Source of the DNA: Bacteroides caecigallinarum
GTDB taxonomy: Bacteria > Bacteroidota > Bacteroidia > Bacteroidales > Bacteroidaceae
Reading direction: 5' to 3'
DNA length: 64,000 nucleotides
Assembly: GCF_016902295.1 (NCBI RefSeq)
Contig: NZ_JACJLQ010000018.1
Coordinates: 1-64,000, forward strand
In this document: piece by piece, positions 16,119-25,252 of the stretch
Layout of the letters: each line of letters starts with the position of its first letter
Position numbering within the stretch: position 1 is the stretch's first letter
Translations under genes and position numbers: made by a program
Notes under the pieces: generated by a model
Told to the model about the DNA's origin: nothing
Database searches by the model: none
Seen by the model: only the letters and a program-made list of their open reading frames with translations

Positions 16119-18658
16119 CTTACGTCCTCCTTTCTGCCGTTCCCGTTGCGCAGGTTACGGGCATTTTCCACCCACCGTTCGTGGCATTCTTCCACAAGCG
16201 TGAGCCTGCGTCCTTCATCCGTGTCCAGTTCGGGCAGCACATCCTTCAACAGGTCGATGATGCTGTACTTGTAATGCATCATCTTCTCCAGCGACACGAG
16301 GTCGGCGTAGATTCTCGTGAGGCGGGTGTCCACCTCACGGGCGATTTCAAGGCGGTCGCTCGACCATAGCAGGTGGTACACATCGCCCGTAGGCGTGTCT
16401 TCCATCGGCGGCGTACTGGCATATTCGGTAGTAATCTTGCAGGAGGGGTATTCCCTCGCTATCTCCGCGATACGGTCGTTCACTTGCTTGGCCTTTTCCG
16501 CGTCCGACAGGTTCGGGTCGAGCGTCAGAACATCGGCCACATGGGTGTCGGTGTATTCCGTGGTCAGTTCCCATGTTATCTGCAGGATGGCACGGTGTAT
16601 CTTGATGCCGAGGAAGTATTTGGGCTTCCTCGCGATCGGAAGGGTCGCCTTGAAGGTGATGACGCCGTTGATGTCCGTCATGGTGGCCTTGCGCACGAAG
16701 GTGTAACCGTTCCATGCTCCGCCGTCCTGCCACGTCAGGTTGTAGGCGGTCTTGCAGTCCTGCATGATGGCCGGGATGCGGTAGTAGTCGTCCGTCGCCA
16801 CGGCATTGTCGCCGGCAGCCTCCGATTTTGCGTTTTCGTAGTCTGCCAGTTTTTGCTGCCACTCAGCCAATTCGCTCTTCAGTTCCTGTAGCCGGGTCTG
16901 GTTCGCATTATACTGCTGGCGGTAAGCGGCGGCATCTTCCACGCTCGATTCGGAGATTTTCTTCAATAGGGCGGCATTCTCATCCTCCAGAGCCTTTATC
17001 TGCGACTGGAGGGCGGCGACCTGGTTCTCGGCTTCCTGTACCATCCCGTCCAGTTCCGAGGTGTCCAGTTCATTGTCCGTCACGGTGGTCTGCATGGCGC
17101 AGTCTTTTGAATGGCTGTTCAGCGAACTGCCGCACTTGCGGCATTTGTATTGGGTCGAACCCTGTCCGAGGGTCGCGCCGTCGGAACAGGTCACGCTGAT
17201 GGTCACGCTCTCACAGCCCTGCAGTTTGGCGGCGTCCGTCGCCTGGTAGTAGTTCCGGGCGTCGGAGGCGATGTAATAGGTATAGCCTTCCTCGTTCTCG
17301 TTGATTTCCGACAGGCGGGCGTTGAGCTGCGCCTTGAAGGTGTTCAGGTCCATCGAATAAGAGTCAAATACATCCTCATAGATGACTTCCTCCCGGTTCC
17401 AGCTCTGGGTCACGTGGATTTCGTAGGCGTATGCTTTTTTGGTCTGTTTCCCGCCACGGCTGATGATGTAGGCCTTCTGGCTGTAACGGATGGAGTAAGT
17501 GAAGCCGTCGTTTTGGTTGTTCAACTGCTGCACCCGGTCGCGCGACCATCCGGCATACCGCTCCGAGTTGGAGAGGGCCTGCTCGCGCTGCGAGGCGTTG
17601 GGATAGAACCCGGCGTCGGTGGTCTCGAAACGGGTCCATTCGCCGCCGTTCAGGATGCTGTTGTCGTCCGTGGGCGGATAATAGTCGCACAGCGACACGC
17701 TGCCTTGTTCCCGGCGGGCGATGTACCACCGCTGGGTGTAGTAATTCCCGGCGGCTTCGTCCATGTAGTCGGTAATCCACGAGGTCAGGTCGTAGTTGCT
17801 GAAGTCGAACAGCCCGGCCACATTCTCCGGACCGCCCACCATGTCGAGCAGGAGCCGTCCGGCATCCTGTTCCGCAGCTTCGTACAAGTAGCTGTAATGG
17901 TCATACAGGTGGAATATCTCTTCCACCTTGCCGTTCATCAGGTCATGGAACGAGCTGGTCTGCAGCAGGGCGTCGCCGATATTCCCGATGCCCGCCGTGG
18001 CCAGCCCCACACCCATGTTGTACAAATTGTCGAGGTCGCTCTGCAGGTTTTCTTTCGTGAAGTTGCCCGGTATGCGGGCCAGGTCGTCCAGCATCCGCTG
18101 CCAGTCAATGTTTCCCAGTTCGCTGAGCCGCAGCAGGGAGGCGAACTCTTCCTTGATTTCGAGAAAAGCCACGTCGGAAAAAGTCAGCGTGCTGTTGGTC
18201 ACGATGCTCTCGAACTGCATGCACAGGCTCTTGGTGTCGTCGCACACTTTCATCAGGTAGCTGCCCCAGTAGAGGGCTGTCTGCGGGGATTGCAGCATCA
18301 TCTTGGCCACCACCCAGATCTTCGGAATGATTTTCCGGGCAACCATGTTGTAGATGCGGCGATAATAGTAGTTCTCCGTGCTGCTGCTCCAGATGCCGAG
18401 TTCGGACAGGGCCTTGTGTTCAAGGAATTTCGACGAGAAGATGCCGGCGGCGGCGACCTCTGCAGCCGTGTAGTGCTTGAGGATGTCGTCCACCTGCTCC
18501 CGGTAATAGCTCTCGGCGACCGTCTCCGTACCGAAGGCGGCGGCCATCGCCGCCACGGTGCGTGTGTCGTAGTTCACGCTGTAATACTGGGCGTGGACAT
18601 GCTGCACGGTGGCGAGCGACAAGAGCATTAGTATGAACGACAGCCGTTTCATGGTCAT
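16115..18658 (-). CDS. Large exported protein with coiled coil and cysteine knuckle
   Basis: An 847-residue protein with a signal peptide ending near VQHVHAQ. Residues about 20 to 290 are helical. A beta-rich middle follows, then a C-x-x-C knuckle (KCRKCGSS) with a further cysteine eleven residues later, then a typical parallel coiled coil (AENQVAALQSQIKALEDENA and onward, about residues 560 to 640), and a helical C-terminus. It has no enzymatic motif. It begins directly after the VirB4 stop codon (TAA followed by ATG) and overlaps the next gene by 4 bp. I do not recognise a family. Its length and place after VirB4 suggest a periplasmic scaffold of the channel. Confidence 0.65.
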   Translation of the reverse strand: MTMKRLSFILMLLSLATVQHVHAQYYSVNYDTRTVAAMAAAFGTETVAESYYREQVDDILKHYTAAEVAAAGIFSSKFLEHKALSELGIWSSSTENYYYRRIYNMVARKIIPKIWVVAKMMLQSPQTALYWGSYLMKVCDDTKSLCMQFESIVTNSTLTFSDVAFLEIKEEFASLLRLSELGNIDWQRMLDDLARIPGNFTKENLQSDLDNLYNMGVGLATAGIGNIGDALLQTSSFHDLMNGKVEEIFHLYDHYSYLYEAAEQDAGRLLLDMVGGPENVAGLFDFSNYDLTSWITDYMDEAAGNYYTQRWYIARREQGSVSLCDYYPPTDDNSILNGGEWTRFETTDAGFYPNASQREQALSNSERYAGWSRDRVQQLNNQNDGFTYSIRYSQKAYIISRGGKQTKKAYAYEIHVTQSWNREEVIYEDVFDSYSMDLNTFKAQLNARLSEINENEEGYTYYIASDARNYYQATDAAKLQGCESVTISVTCSDGATLGQGSTQYKCRKCGSSLNSHSKDCAMQTTVTDNELDTSELDGMVQEAENQVAALQSQIKALEDENAALLKKISESSVEDAAAYRQQYNANQTRLQELKSELAEWQQKLADYENAKSEAAGDNAVATDDYYRIPAIMQDCKTAYNLTWQDGGAWNGYTFVRKATMTDINGVITFKATLPIARKPKYFLGIKIHRAILQITWELTTEYTDTHVADVLTLDPNLSDAEKAKQVNDRIAEIAREYPSCKITTEYASTPPMEDTPTGDVYHLLWSSDRLEIAREVDTRLTRIYADLVSLEKMMHYKYSIIDLLKDVLPELDTDEGRRLTLVEECHERWVENARNLRNGNGRKEDVR

Positions 18659-21379
18659 TTATTGCTGATTGTTTTTATCCCTCTTTTTCAGATTCAACAC
18701 ATGCCCCGCCGCATTCACCTTCTGGGCGAAAGGTAGGGACTTGCTTATGCCGCTGGCATCCCAGTCGCGGCAGTAGGCTTCGATGGCTTCCTGGTGGCTG
18801 CAACGGAGTTCTTTCTTGTACAGTTTCAACGCTTCCTTCTCCGCGCGTTCGGTGGTGTAGGTCATATAGCATTCGTGCGGCTCCTCCACGCCGTACACGC
18901 CGCTGGTCGAACCACGCCGGATGAAGACCTCGCGGAAGAAGCTGCGCCCTTCCTTGTTTTCCAACCTGTTGATGGTGAATATCTTCTTGCAGTCCACATC
19001 CGTCAGTCCGAGAATGGCCTTGATGCTGTCGAACCGTTCCTTGAACTTGCTCTGGTCGAGCAGCATCACCACATCGGAGTTGTTGATGATGGCTTCCTTT
19101 ACTATCTCGCTGCCGATGATGTCCTGTATCTCCTGCGTCACCACGCCCACCGAGGCCCAGAACTTTCTTGCGGTCTTGTACATGAACTTGATGTATTCGG
19201 CCATGAGCGGCGAGGCGATGGCCTTCCACGCTTCCTCTATCACAAGGACTTTCCGGTTCTTCTTGATGCGCATCTTCTGCAGGAACACGTCCATGATGAT
19301 AAGCGTTACGATGGGAAACAGTTTCTTATTTTCCTTGATGGCATCTACTTCGAAGACAATGAACGTTTCCGAGAACAGGGTAGTGTCCACGTTCTCGTTC
19401 AATATTTTGTCGTAGTTTCCGCCCTTGTAGAACGGCTGTATCATGTAGGTATATTTGTCGTAGTCTATCTCCGTGATGTTGTTTTCCAGACAGATAAGTT
19501 CCAACCGTTCACAGGAGTATTCATAGAAGGTATTGAACGACAGCGAGTTTACTTTCAAGGCTTTCCGCCGTTCCTCCAGCAGGCGTATCTTGCTGTCCAC
19601 CTTTTGTTCCAGTTCCGGCAGGTTCTCTGCATTCCATCTGCCTTTCCGCTTCTCGGCGGCTATCAAGGTCTTGTGCAGGTTCTCGCGCTGCACGGGGTCG
19701 TAACCGTCGAAGCCGTAGAAGTAAGCGTCGTAATAGTCCGTCACCATCTGCTCTACGATGCGGAACTCCAGTTCCGTGATTTTCGTGTCCGACCCTTTCC
19801 ATATCAGTAAAATCAAGTTTTTCAGGAAGTCTATCTTTTCGATATTCAGTTCTGCCTGGGTGATGTTGAAAGGGTTCATGGTGATGGGCTTTTCCTCTGT
19901 ATAGCTGATGTACTTGCCGCCCAGATACTCGCATAATCCCTCGTATGAATTACCCGTATCAACCATCACCACGTCCGTGCCCTGCTCATGGAGCTGGCGC
20001 ACCACGCTGTTCATGTGGAACGACTTGCCGCTGCCCGAAGGCCCCAGGCAAAAGAAGTTCGAGTTGTCCGTCAGCTTGTTCTTTCCCTCCTTTCCGGTGA
20101 TGTCGATGGCCACCGGCACGCCTTGGCGGTCGGTGTAGTAGATTTTCAGCGGCGTTTCCTCGCTGTGCTGGATATGTTCCTTATACATCAGGCACATGGC
20201 TGCGTCGCTCAGGGTCAGGAAACGGTCGTAGTCCTCGTTCAGGGCATAGCAGTTGCCGGGAAAAGAGGCGACGAACAGTTCCAGTTGGTTATAGGCGTGC
20301 TTGCTGATGTGGATGCCCATGCGACCGAAGGCATTCTCCAGATAATTGGTGCATTTCTGTATGTCTGTGTCGGCAGATACCCCTACAACAAGATTGAAAT
20401 GGCTGTACACGAGCATCTTGCTCTCCCTGGCAACTATCTCCTGCACACGCTTGATGTCCTCCACGGCCATCTGGTTGCCGGGATTGGGGATACTTGCGTG
20501 ACGGTTCTTCTTTTTGTCAAGCGCCGCCAGTTCCCGCTTTTGGTTGGGCAGGAAGATGATCTGGTTATAGATCACCGTCTCGGCTTCCGGTATGCTGTCG
20601 ATGACGGACAGCAGGTCAACGGGCATCTCCGCATTGTTCACCTCTATATTGGTATAGGGCCTGACGAGCGAAGGCAGCGCGGCACAGTCCACATCCACGA
20701 GGCTGTACACTTTGCAACGCTTGCCGCCCATCGAGACCGTCTCATCGTCCACCTTGAAGTTGGTCATCGAGACAATCCTGTCCTTGAAGTTCATGGCGAA
20801 GTAGCGGTCAACGAACGCATTCGCCTGGGGCTTATCCAGGAACTCCGCCTGTATGCCTGCATCGTGCAGTTGGTCATGCACCTTGCGTATCTTCACGAGG
20901 AAGTCGCGCCACTTCTTGCCGTCGAAAGAGAATAGGCTGCTTTTCTTTGATTCCTGCGTAATGGTCAGGTAGCATACGCTGTCCGTGTACATCCGGCCTT
21001 TGAAGTACCGGAAATAGGCGGAGGATAGGAACTCGTGCCGGTCGCCCGTCACATCCTCGAACTGCTTGCGCACGAACACGTCCTGCTTGTGTATCGCATA
21101 GCCTTCGCCCAGCGTCTGTGCGACGGCGGTGAGCAGGCTTGTGAACTCGTAGTAGCTGTCGATGTTGGCCGAATACTTCTGCACGGGGTTCTCCATCCGC
21201 AGGACGGCCGAGTATTCCCCGGTCTTGGTGTACAGCACCCCGATGCCGTTCACGTCCTCCACGGTGAAATAGATGTCCTGGAAGATGCGCTTGCGCTTGC
21301 CGCCCGTGCCAAAAGCATGGACCGAAATGGCCATGCCCGCACAGAGGGCGATGAAAATCAGTATGATGTACAGTGTCAT
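18659..21379 (-). CDS. traG: VirB4-like conjugation ATPase TraG
   Basis: A 906-residue ATPase that energises pilus assembly and transfer. An N-terminal hydrophobic helix (residues 3 to 24) is followed by the TraG/CagE-type domain, then Walker A GPSGSGKSFHMN (about residue 446) and Walker B KVLVIEEAWKAIASP (about 713). The conserved SVGVVTQEIQDI and IINNSDVVMLLDQSK segments are also present. The length exceeds the 800 or so of classical VirB4, as is usual for Bacteroides TraG. It lies 110 bp downstream of the VirB3-like gene; the gap may hold its own ribosome-binding signals. Confidence 0.93.
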   Translation of the reverse strand: MTLYIILIFIALCAGMAISVHAFGTGGKRKRIFQDIYFTVEDVNGIGVLYTKTGEYSAVLRMENPVQKYSANIDSYYEFTSLLTAVAQTLGEGYAIHKQDVFVRKQFEDVTGDRHEFLSSAYFRYFKGRMYTDSVCYLTITQESKKSSLFSFDGKKWRDFLVKIRKVHDQLHDAGIQAEFLDKPQANAFVDRYFAMNFKDRIVSMTNFKVDDETVSMGGKRCKVYSLVDVDCAALPSLVRPYTNIEVNNAEMPVDLLSVIDSIPEAETVIYNQIIFLPNQKRELAALDKKKNRHASIPNPGNQMAVEDIKRVQEIVARESKMLVYSHFNLVVGVSADTDIQKCTNYLENAFGRMGIHISKHAYNQLELFVASFPGNCYALNEDYDRFLTLSDAAMCLMYKEHIQHSEETPLKIYYTDRQGVPVAIDITGKEGKNKLTDNSNFFCLGPSGSGKSFHMNSVVRQLHEQGTDVVMVDTGNSYEGLCEYLGGKYISYTEEKPITMNPFNITQAELNIEKIDFLKNLILLIWKGSDTKITELEFRIVEQMVTDYYDAYFYGFDGYDPVQRENLHKTLIAAEKRKGRWNAENLPELEQKVDSKIRLLEERRKALKVNSLSFNTFYEYSCERLELICLENNITEIDYDKYTYMIQPFYKGGNYDKILNENVDTTLFSETFIVFEVDAIKENKKLFPIVTLIIMDVFLQKMRIKKNRKVLVIEEAWKAIASPLMAEYIKFMYKTARKFWASVGVVTQEIQDIIGSEIVKEAIINNSDVVMLLDQSKFKERFDSIKAILGLTDVDCKKIFTINRLENKEGRSFFREVFIRRGSTSGVYGVEEPHECYMTYTTERAEKEALKLYKKELRCSHQEAIEAYCRDWDASGISKSLPFAQKVNAAGHVLNLKKRDKNNQQ

Positions 21380-21489
21380 TGTCGGTTGCTTTCTGCTTAA
21401 GTAAGGGCAGACTCGCCTGTTCCAAAGCGGGCCTGCCCGGGTTCAACATTCAATAGGCCACGCGCTCTCCGTCATGGCTTTTTCTTTTT

Positions 21490-21786
21490 TCATATCTTCT
21501 TCGAGCGGGCATAGACATACACTCCTTTCCGGTTCTTCTTGGTGTGAAGGCCTTTCCTTTGCTTGAGGATGATGAGCGAGATGCCCGCAGACAGGATGAC
21601 GGCCAATACCACCAGTCCGGCCACGAAACCGGCAAGGCAGTAGGCAATGACGAAACCGACAATGGCTCCGCCTGCCGAACCCGCCGCCCAGTAGATATAC
21701 CGTCCTTGTATGCCCATGAACTCAAGGGGCCGCTGAAGCCCCTTGAACAACGGGTAGTCCGGATAGCGTTCGTCCCTGCCTTTCAT
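21490..21786 (-). CDS. traF: VirB3-like protein TraF (DUF4133)
   Basis: A 98-residue protein that starts with a short basic and aromatic segment (YPDYPLFKGLQRPLEFMGIQGRYI) followed by two tight transmembrane helices (about 33 to 52 and 53 to 73) and a basic tail ending ARSKKI. YPLFKGLxRPxxFxGxxG is the signature of DUF4133/TraF. The protein sits in the inner membrane near VirB4. It lies 12 bp downstream of a pilin-like gene. Confidence 0.85.
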   Translation of the reverse strand: MKGRDERYPDYPLFKGLQRPLEFMGIQGRYIYWAAGSAGGAIVGFVIAYCLAGFVAGLVVLAVILSAGISLIILKQRKGLHTKKNRKGVYVYARSKKI

Positions 21787-21798
21787 CGCGTCTCCTTT

Positions 21799-22167
21799 TT
21801 AGCCGCCGATACCGAAAAACAGCGGAAGTGCCTGTGCCGCCGCAATCAGGAAGATGCAGGCGCCCACGACCATCATGATTTTCTTCTTGACATCCTGCTC
21901 TTCGTTGTTCATCGCGATATAGACGCTGATGGCGCCCACGATGGCCACGACTCCGGCGATAGCATAGCACAGCTTCACCATGATGGGTACATACTTGGCG
22001 ATTTCCTCCGCCACGGTGGTCAGGGCGTTGGTTCCGGCCGTGTAGTCGCCTGCGGTGTTCTGCGCCATCAGTGCGGCAGGCCCCGACACTAACAGAATGG
22101 CGAGCATCGCAACCTTGTACAATACTGCGCCTACGATTCTTTTCATTGCATTCTTTAACTTCTTCAT
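21799..22167 (-). CDS. traE: VirB2-like pilin, DUF4134 (TraE-like), copy 2
   Basis: A 122-residue protein with a long basic signal sequence cleaved near AALMAQ, followed by a periplasmic stretch (GTNALTTVAEEIAKYVPIMVKLCYA) and two transmembrane helices separated by a short charged loop (NNEEQDVKKK), ending LPLFFGIGG. This is the layout of VirB2 pilins and of DUF4134/TraE proteins. The gene just upstream encodes a second protein with the same layout, so the operon has two. Confidence 0.8.
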   Translation of the reverse strand: MKKLKNAMKRIVGAVLYKVAMLAILLVSGPAALMAQNTAGDYTAGTNALTTVAEEIAKYVPIMVKLCYAIAGVVAIVGAISVYIAMNNEEQDVKKKIMMVVGACIFLIAAAQALPLFFGIGG

Positions 22168-22215
22168 TCTCGTTACTTTTAGTGATTACTATCATTGATA
22201 TTCTGAATCTCTTTT

Positions 22216-22542
22216 CTATATGCGGTAGCCGAAAAAGGCCGGGAATACGATGGAGGCGCCTATGATGAACATGCATGCCCCGAACAGCATCAGGATGGAT
22301 TTCACGATGCCGTCCTCTCCCGTGTTCCATTTGATATAGATCTGGAGCGCGGATATGACGGCCAGCACGGAGGCGACCGCATAACAGATGTAAAGGACGT
22401 ACATCATCATCGTCACCACGAAGTCGTGCATGGTGGCAAGCGCATCCGCTCCCCATGAATAGTTTACGGCTCCGCTCTTGGCGAAGGCGAAGCAGGGAAC
22501 CGTGAGCATCAGCAAGGCGCATACTGTCTTCTTCGTTTTCAT
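22216..22542 (-). CDS. VirB2-like pilin, DUF4134-like, copy 1
   Basis: A 108-residue protein starting MKTKKTVCALLMLTVPCFAFAK, with the signal peptide, a short GADALATMHDFV segment, and two transmembrane helices around a charged loop (KWNTGEDGIVKS), ending VFPAFFGYRI. It aligns by layout with the next gene (A-L-x-T-x-x..V; YAVASVLAVISALQIYI against YAIAGVVAIVGAISVYI; MLFGACMFIIGAS against MVVGACIFLIAAA), so the two are paralogs. The start at 22542 was chosen because it is 2 nt after the upstream stop codon and begins the signal peptide. Confidence 0.8.
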   Translation of the reverse strand: MKTKKTVCALLMLTVPCFAFAKSGAVNYSWGADALATMHDFVVTMMMYVLYICYAVASVLAVISALQIYIKWNTGEDGIVKSILMLFGACMFIIGASIVFPAFFGYRI

Positions 22543-22544
22543 CG

Positions 22545-22985
22545 CTAAATTTTGTCCATCGGTTTCCACGCCATTGCGGGACGGTTCTCCAGACGGCCGC
22601 CGGAAACTATCGCCTTGTACATATCGTCCGCTGTGAATGCCTCTGACAGGTAAGGGGTACTGTCCTCCATTTTCGCCTCGGCTTCGGCCTTCATACGGGC
22701 AAACCGCTCTTCGGCCGATTCCTTGTCTGTGTCTGCCGCGCCGTCCTGTATGGAAGTGCCGGAATTATCAAATGCGGTCTCGTACTTCTCCGTCCCGACG
22801 TTGAATCCGGTCTCGCTTTCCGTCACCGCCACGCTGTCCTGCCCGTTATCGGGGTCGATTTCAAAGACTTCCTCGTCCGTCCTGCCCTGGCTTCTCTTTC
22901 GGTACAGGTCCCTGGCGATGTTGGCCGCATAGTAAACGACGTAGATTGCCGTCAGAATGATTGCGAATATAAAGTATGATTTCAT
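22545..22985 (-). CDS. First gene of the transfer operon, membrane-anchored acidic protein
   Basis: A 146-residue protein with an N-terminal transmembrane helix (SYFIFAIILTAIYVVYYAANI), then a basic patch and a long acidic, probably disordered segment (EEVFEIDPDNGQDSV and EKYETAFDNSG), followed by a helical part (EERFARMKAEAEAKMEDST). I do not recognise the family. It is the first gene after the terminator at 23172-23204, so the transfer promoter should lie in 22986-23171. I saw no clear TTTG-N19-TAnnTTTG match there, which fits control by an activator or by read-through. Confidence 0.6.
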   Translation of the reverse strand: MKSYFIFAIILTAIYVVYYAANIARDLYRKRSQGRTDEEVFEIDPDNGQDSVAVTESETGFNVGTEKYETAFDNSGTSIQDGAADTDKESAEERFARMKAEAEAKMEDSTPYLSEAFTADDMYKAIVSGGRLENRPAMAWKPMDKI

Positions 22986-23171
22986 ATCCTAATATGAATT
23001 TTATTTTGTATTCAAAATTTGATTTGCAAAGAAAATCCATCTGTTCTATATTAAGAAATAATTGAAATACAAATTGCTGCTTCCTTAATAAGATTTATGG
23101 TATTTCTAAAAATCATACTCTAAAATCATATTCTGACAGCTGTTTCATACTTGAAAATGCGCATTGGCAGA

Positions 23172-23204
23172 CAAAAAAAAGAAGCCCTCCGTCAGGAGAG
23201 CTTC
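23172..23204 (-). terminator. Intrinsic terminator after the primase-like gene
   Basis: On the minus strand a stem of GAAGC-x-CTCC pairing with GGAG-x-GCTTC around a GTCA loop (23181-23204) is followed by a run of eight T. It lies about 25 bp past the end of the primase-like gene and separates it from the transfer operon. Confidence 0.75.
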
Positions 23205-23228
23205 ATAAATTCTGACACGCTGGCCGGG

Positions 23229-24122
23229 TCAGCGTCTTTTGCCTCTTAAATAGTCGTTCAGGTCTTTGTAGCCGTCGTACCGGTAGGCTTCGTTGTTGAC
23301 TTTCCCGGTGAACAGCATGGCGATGGTTTCCACAGTTTTCTGTCCGGCAAGGTCATTGTCGAGGTAGCAATGGATGAACGGATATTCTTGCAAGTGTCCC
23401 AATGCCTTTTTAAGGTTGTTTACGGAGTTCATCACGAGATGGTCGCAAGGAACTTCAAGGCATATCTCCCTGTCTCCGGCCTGCCGCAGGGTCATATAGG
23501 AGAGAAAGTCCATGAATCCTTCGAAGACGCACACGTGGCCCTGCGTCTCGCCGTGCGTATGGCTTATCAGCGAAACATCCTTATTCTTCAGGCAGCCCTT
23601 GTAGTAAGGGTTGCGCACTTCATAGCCTCCTGACAGATTACAGAATGCCAGTCCGAAATAGTGTCGCTTGCGCAACTCATAATGCACTTCCTTGCAGAAT
23701 ATCTTTCCGATGTCGGCATCGATCATCCGGGAATGGAGGTACGACAGCAGCGCATGGTGTCGTAGCGGCACCACCCTTATATCCTTCATTTCCGCTTCCA
23801 CCGGCCGGAGCATCACCGCCGGAAGCCGAACCCTCGGCAGTTCATTGGTTCCGGTGTGCCGTTCGATGCAGGCCAGCACCTCGCTTACACTGTCCGTTCC
23901 GTACAGGTGCTTGCCCAGTTCCACGAGGTCGCCCCCGGTAGCCGCCCCGAAGTCATACCATTCATTGAGCCGGTCGTTCACCTTGAACGACGGCGTCTTT
24001 TCTTCCCTGAAAGGGGAAAGATACCAGTATTGTCCCCCGCGCGCATTCTTCGGCTCATGGCCGAGAAGTCGCAGGTAGTCCACAATCCGTATTTGTTTCG
24101 CTTCCGATATGTTCATGTGCAT
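23229..24122 (-). CDS. Toprim/primase-like protein
   Basis: A 297-residue protein related to the DnaG/TraP kind of primase. The N-terminal part resembles the zinc-binding primase domain in form (GGQYWYLSPFREEKTPSF, then YDFGAATGGDLVELG) but lacks the cysteines and histidine that hold zinc in CHC2 proteins. The C-terminal part has Toprim motifs: the acidic strand CVFEGFMDFLS and CYLDNDLAGQKT. It could synthesise primers for second-strand synthesis after transfer. It ends the replication module, downstream of the RepA-like gene. The frame has two close start codons (24122 and 24116); the second lies at a better distance from an AGG sequence. Confidence 0.8.
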   Translation of the reverse strand: MHMNISEAKQIRIVDYLRLLGHEPKNARGGQYWYLSPFREEKTPSFKVNDRLNEWYDFGAATGGDLVELGKHLYGTDSVSEVLACIERHTGTNELPRVRLPAVMLRPVEAEMKDIRVVPLRHHALLSYLHSRMIDADIGKIFCKEVHYELRKRHYFGLAFCNLSGGYEVRNPYYKGCLKNKDVSLISHTHGETQGHVCVFEGFMDFLSYMTLRQAGDREICLEVPCDHLVMNSVNNLKKALGHLQEYPFIHCYLDNDLAGQKTVETIAMLFTGKVNNEAYRYDGYKDLNDYLRGKRR

Positions 24123-24175
24123 CCTGTGTTTAGTATGGTTTCTTTATATATACCCGCAAACTAAACCGATACGGC

Positions 24176-25252
24176 TCAGATGCTGAAATTCTCGTTGTAA
24201 CGGTATTCCCGGCCATTCTTTTGTATCGCGTTATGTTGAATCAGGAACTTACACAGATTGACCAGGGTATTTCTTCCTCTGGTGTAACCGATGCTGTCAT
24301 ATCCCTTTTTTAGTGCGTCAAGCAATGCCTGATAGCCAAATGAGGTGTTGTCGGAAAAGGCGACTTCCAAAGCAGAACGGTGTAGCTGTTCTGTCATGTC
24401 AAGGTATGAAGACAGCCTGTCTTTCTTGTTCATCTTAAATTGATAGTCTTTTACCAAATGGGGAAGCGAGTCTTCTCCGATTTCAAAGGCAAATGGTACA
24501 AACTCTTTATCCCTGATATGCATAGCTCTTACTTCACTGATTCTTCCGTTTTCTATATTTTTGGAGATTTGCAAGATGGTTTCAGCTTTATTATTCAATT
24601 CGGTACCGATATGCCCCCTGGTATTGTCATCTCCTTTATTCAGGTGGAGTACCGTATGGATGTGAAGCTCGTAATAGCTTGACCATCTCATCAGCTCATT
24701 AATAATATCAAGTGACTCGCTTGGACTGTTGATGTCATGGATTAAGTCGCGTATTCCATCTATGATAACCAGCCCGATATTTTTTTCTTCATGGAGGGCC
24801 CATTTGATGATGTCCCTGCGTTGGTCGGGAGTGTATTCGCGGAGAACAAAAAACTCAATGCGGTCATTCTCCTGGTCTATGGGCATACCTGCCAGTTTCA
24901 GTATTCTTTGAAGTACCTTATGACAGTGGCATTTGCTCTGTTCCGTATCAATATAAAGGATACGGTTCTTGCACGGAGGCAAGTCAGCTTTGTATTTCAA
25001 TACCTCTCTTCCGGAAAGCGCCGATGCGACTATGGCGCTTACATTGAAGGTCTTTTTGCTTTTAGGTTTCCCCGTGGATGCACTGAAATTGCCTAATGTG
25101 GCTATGGTCACACCGTCAATCTGGACAATCTCTTGAGGGAAATCGTATTGTTCTGTGACATTGAGCCGGATATATTTCAGCAGCGACTTGTATTTCGCCT
25201 CGTCTATTCTGTGCGTATCCGGAAACATAAAATTAGATCTTTCCGTTTCCAT
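24176..25252 (-). CDS. RepA-like RecA-fold ATPase
   Basis: A 358-residue ATPase of the hexameric-helicase or RepA kind common in Bacteroidales mobile elements. The P-loop-like segment reads SASTGKPKSKKTFNVSAI (about residues 55 to 72), followed by the acidic strand RILYIDTEQS and by GLVIIDGIRDL as Walker B-like. The C-terminal third (about 280 to 358) looks like a winged helix (GYTRGRNTLVNLCKFLIQHNAI). With two helix-turn-helix proteins and a primase-like gene it forms a replication module, which would let the ICE replicate after excision. The start is ambiguous: ATG at 25252 overlaps the upstream gene by 20 bp; ATG at 25228 does not. Confidence 0.75.
   Translation of the reverse strand: METERSNFMFPDTHRIDEAKYKSLLKYIRLNVTEQYDFPQEIVQIDGVTIATLGNFSASTGKPKSKKTFNVSAIVASALSGREVLKYKADLPPCKNRILYIDTEQSKCHCHKVLQRILKLAGMPIDQENDRIEFFVLREYTPDQRRDIIKWALHEEKNIGLVIIDGIRDLIHDINSPSESLDIINELMRWSSYYELHIHTVLHLNKGDDNTRGHIGTELNNKAETILQISKNIENGRISEVRAMHIRDKEFVPFAFEIGEDSLPHLVKDYQFKMNKKDRLSSYLDMTEQLHRSALEVAFSDNTSFGYQALLDALKKGYDSIGYTRGRNTLVNLCKFLIQHNAIQKNGREYRYNENFSI

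Noticed and set aside
14523-18631. Long plus-strand open frames of 583 and 506 codons
   Set aside because: They are antisense to clear transfer genes with signal peptides and overlapping starts, and show no domain.
22986-23171. Possible promoter of the transfer operon
   Set aside because: AT-rich with several CAAA sequences, but none fits TTTG-N19-TAnnTTTG.
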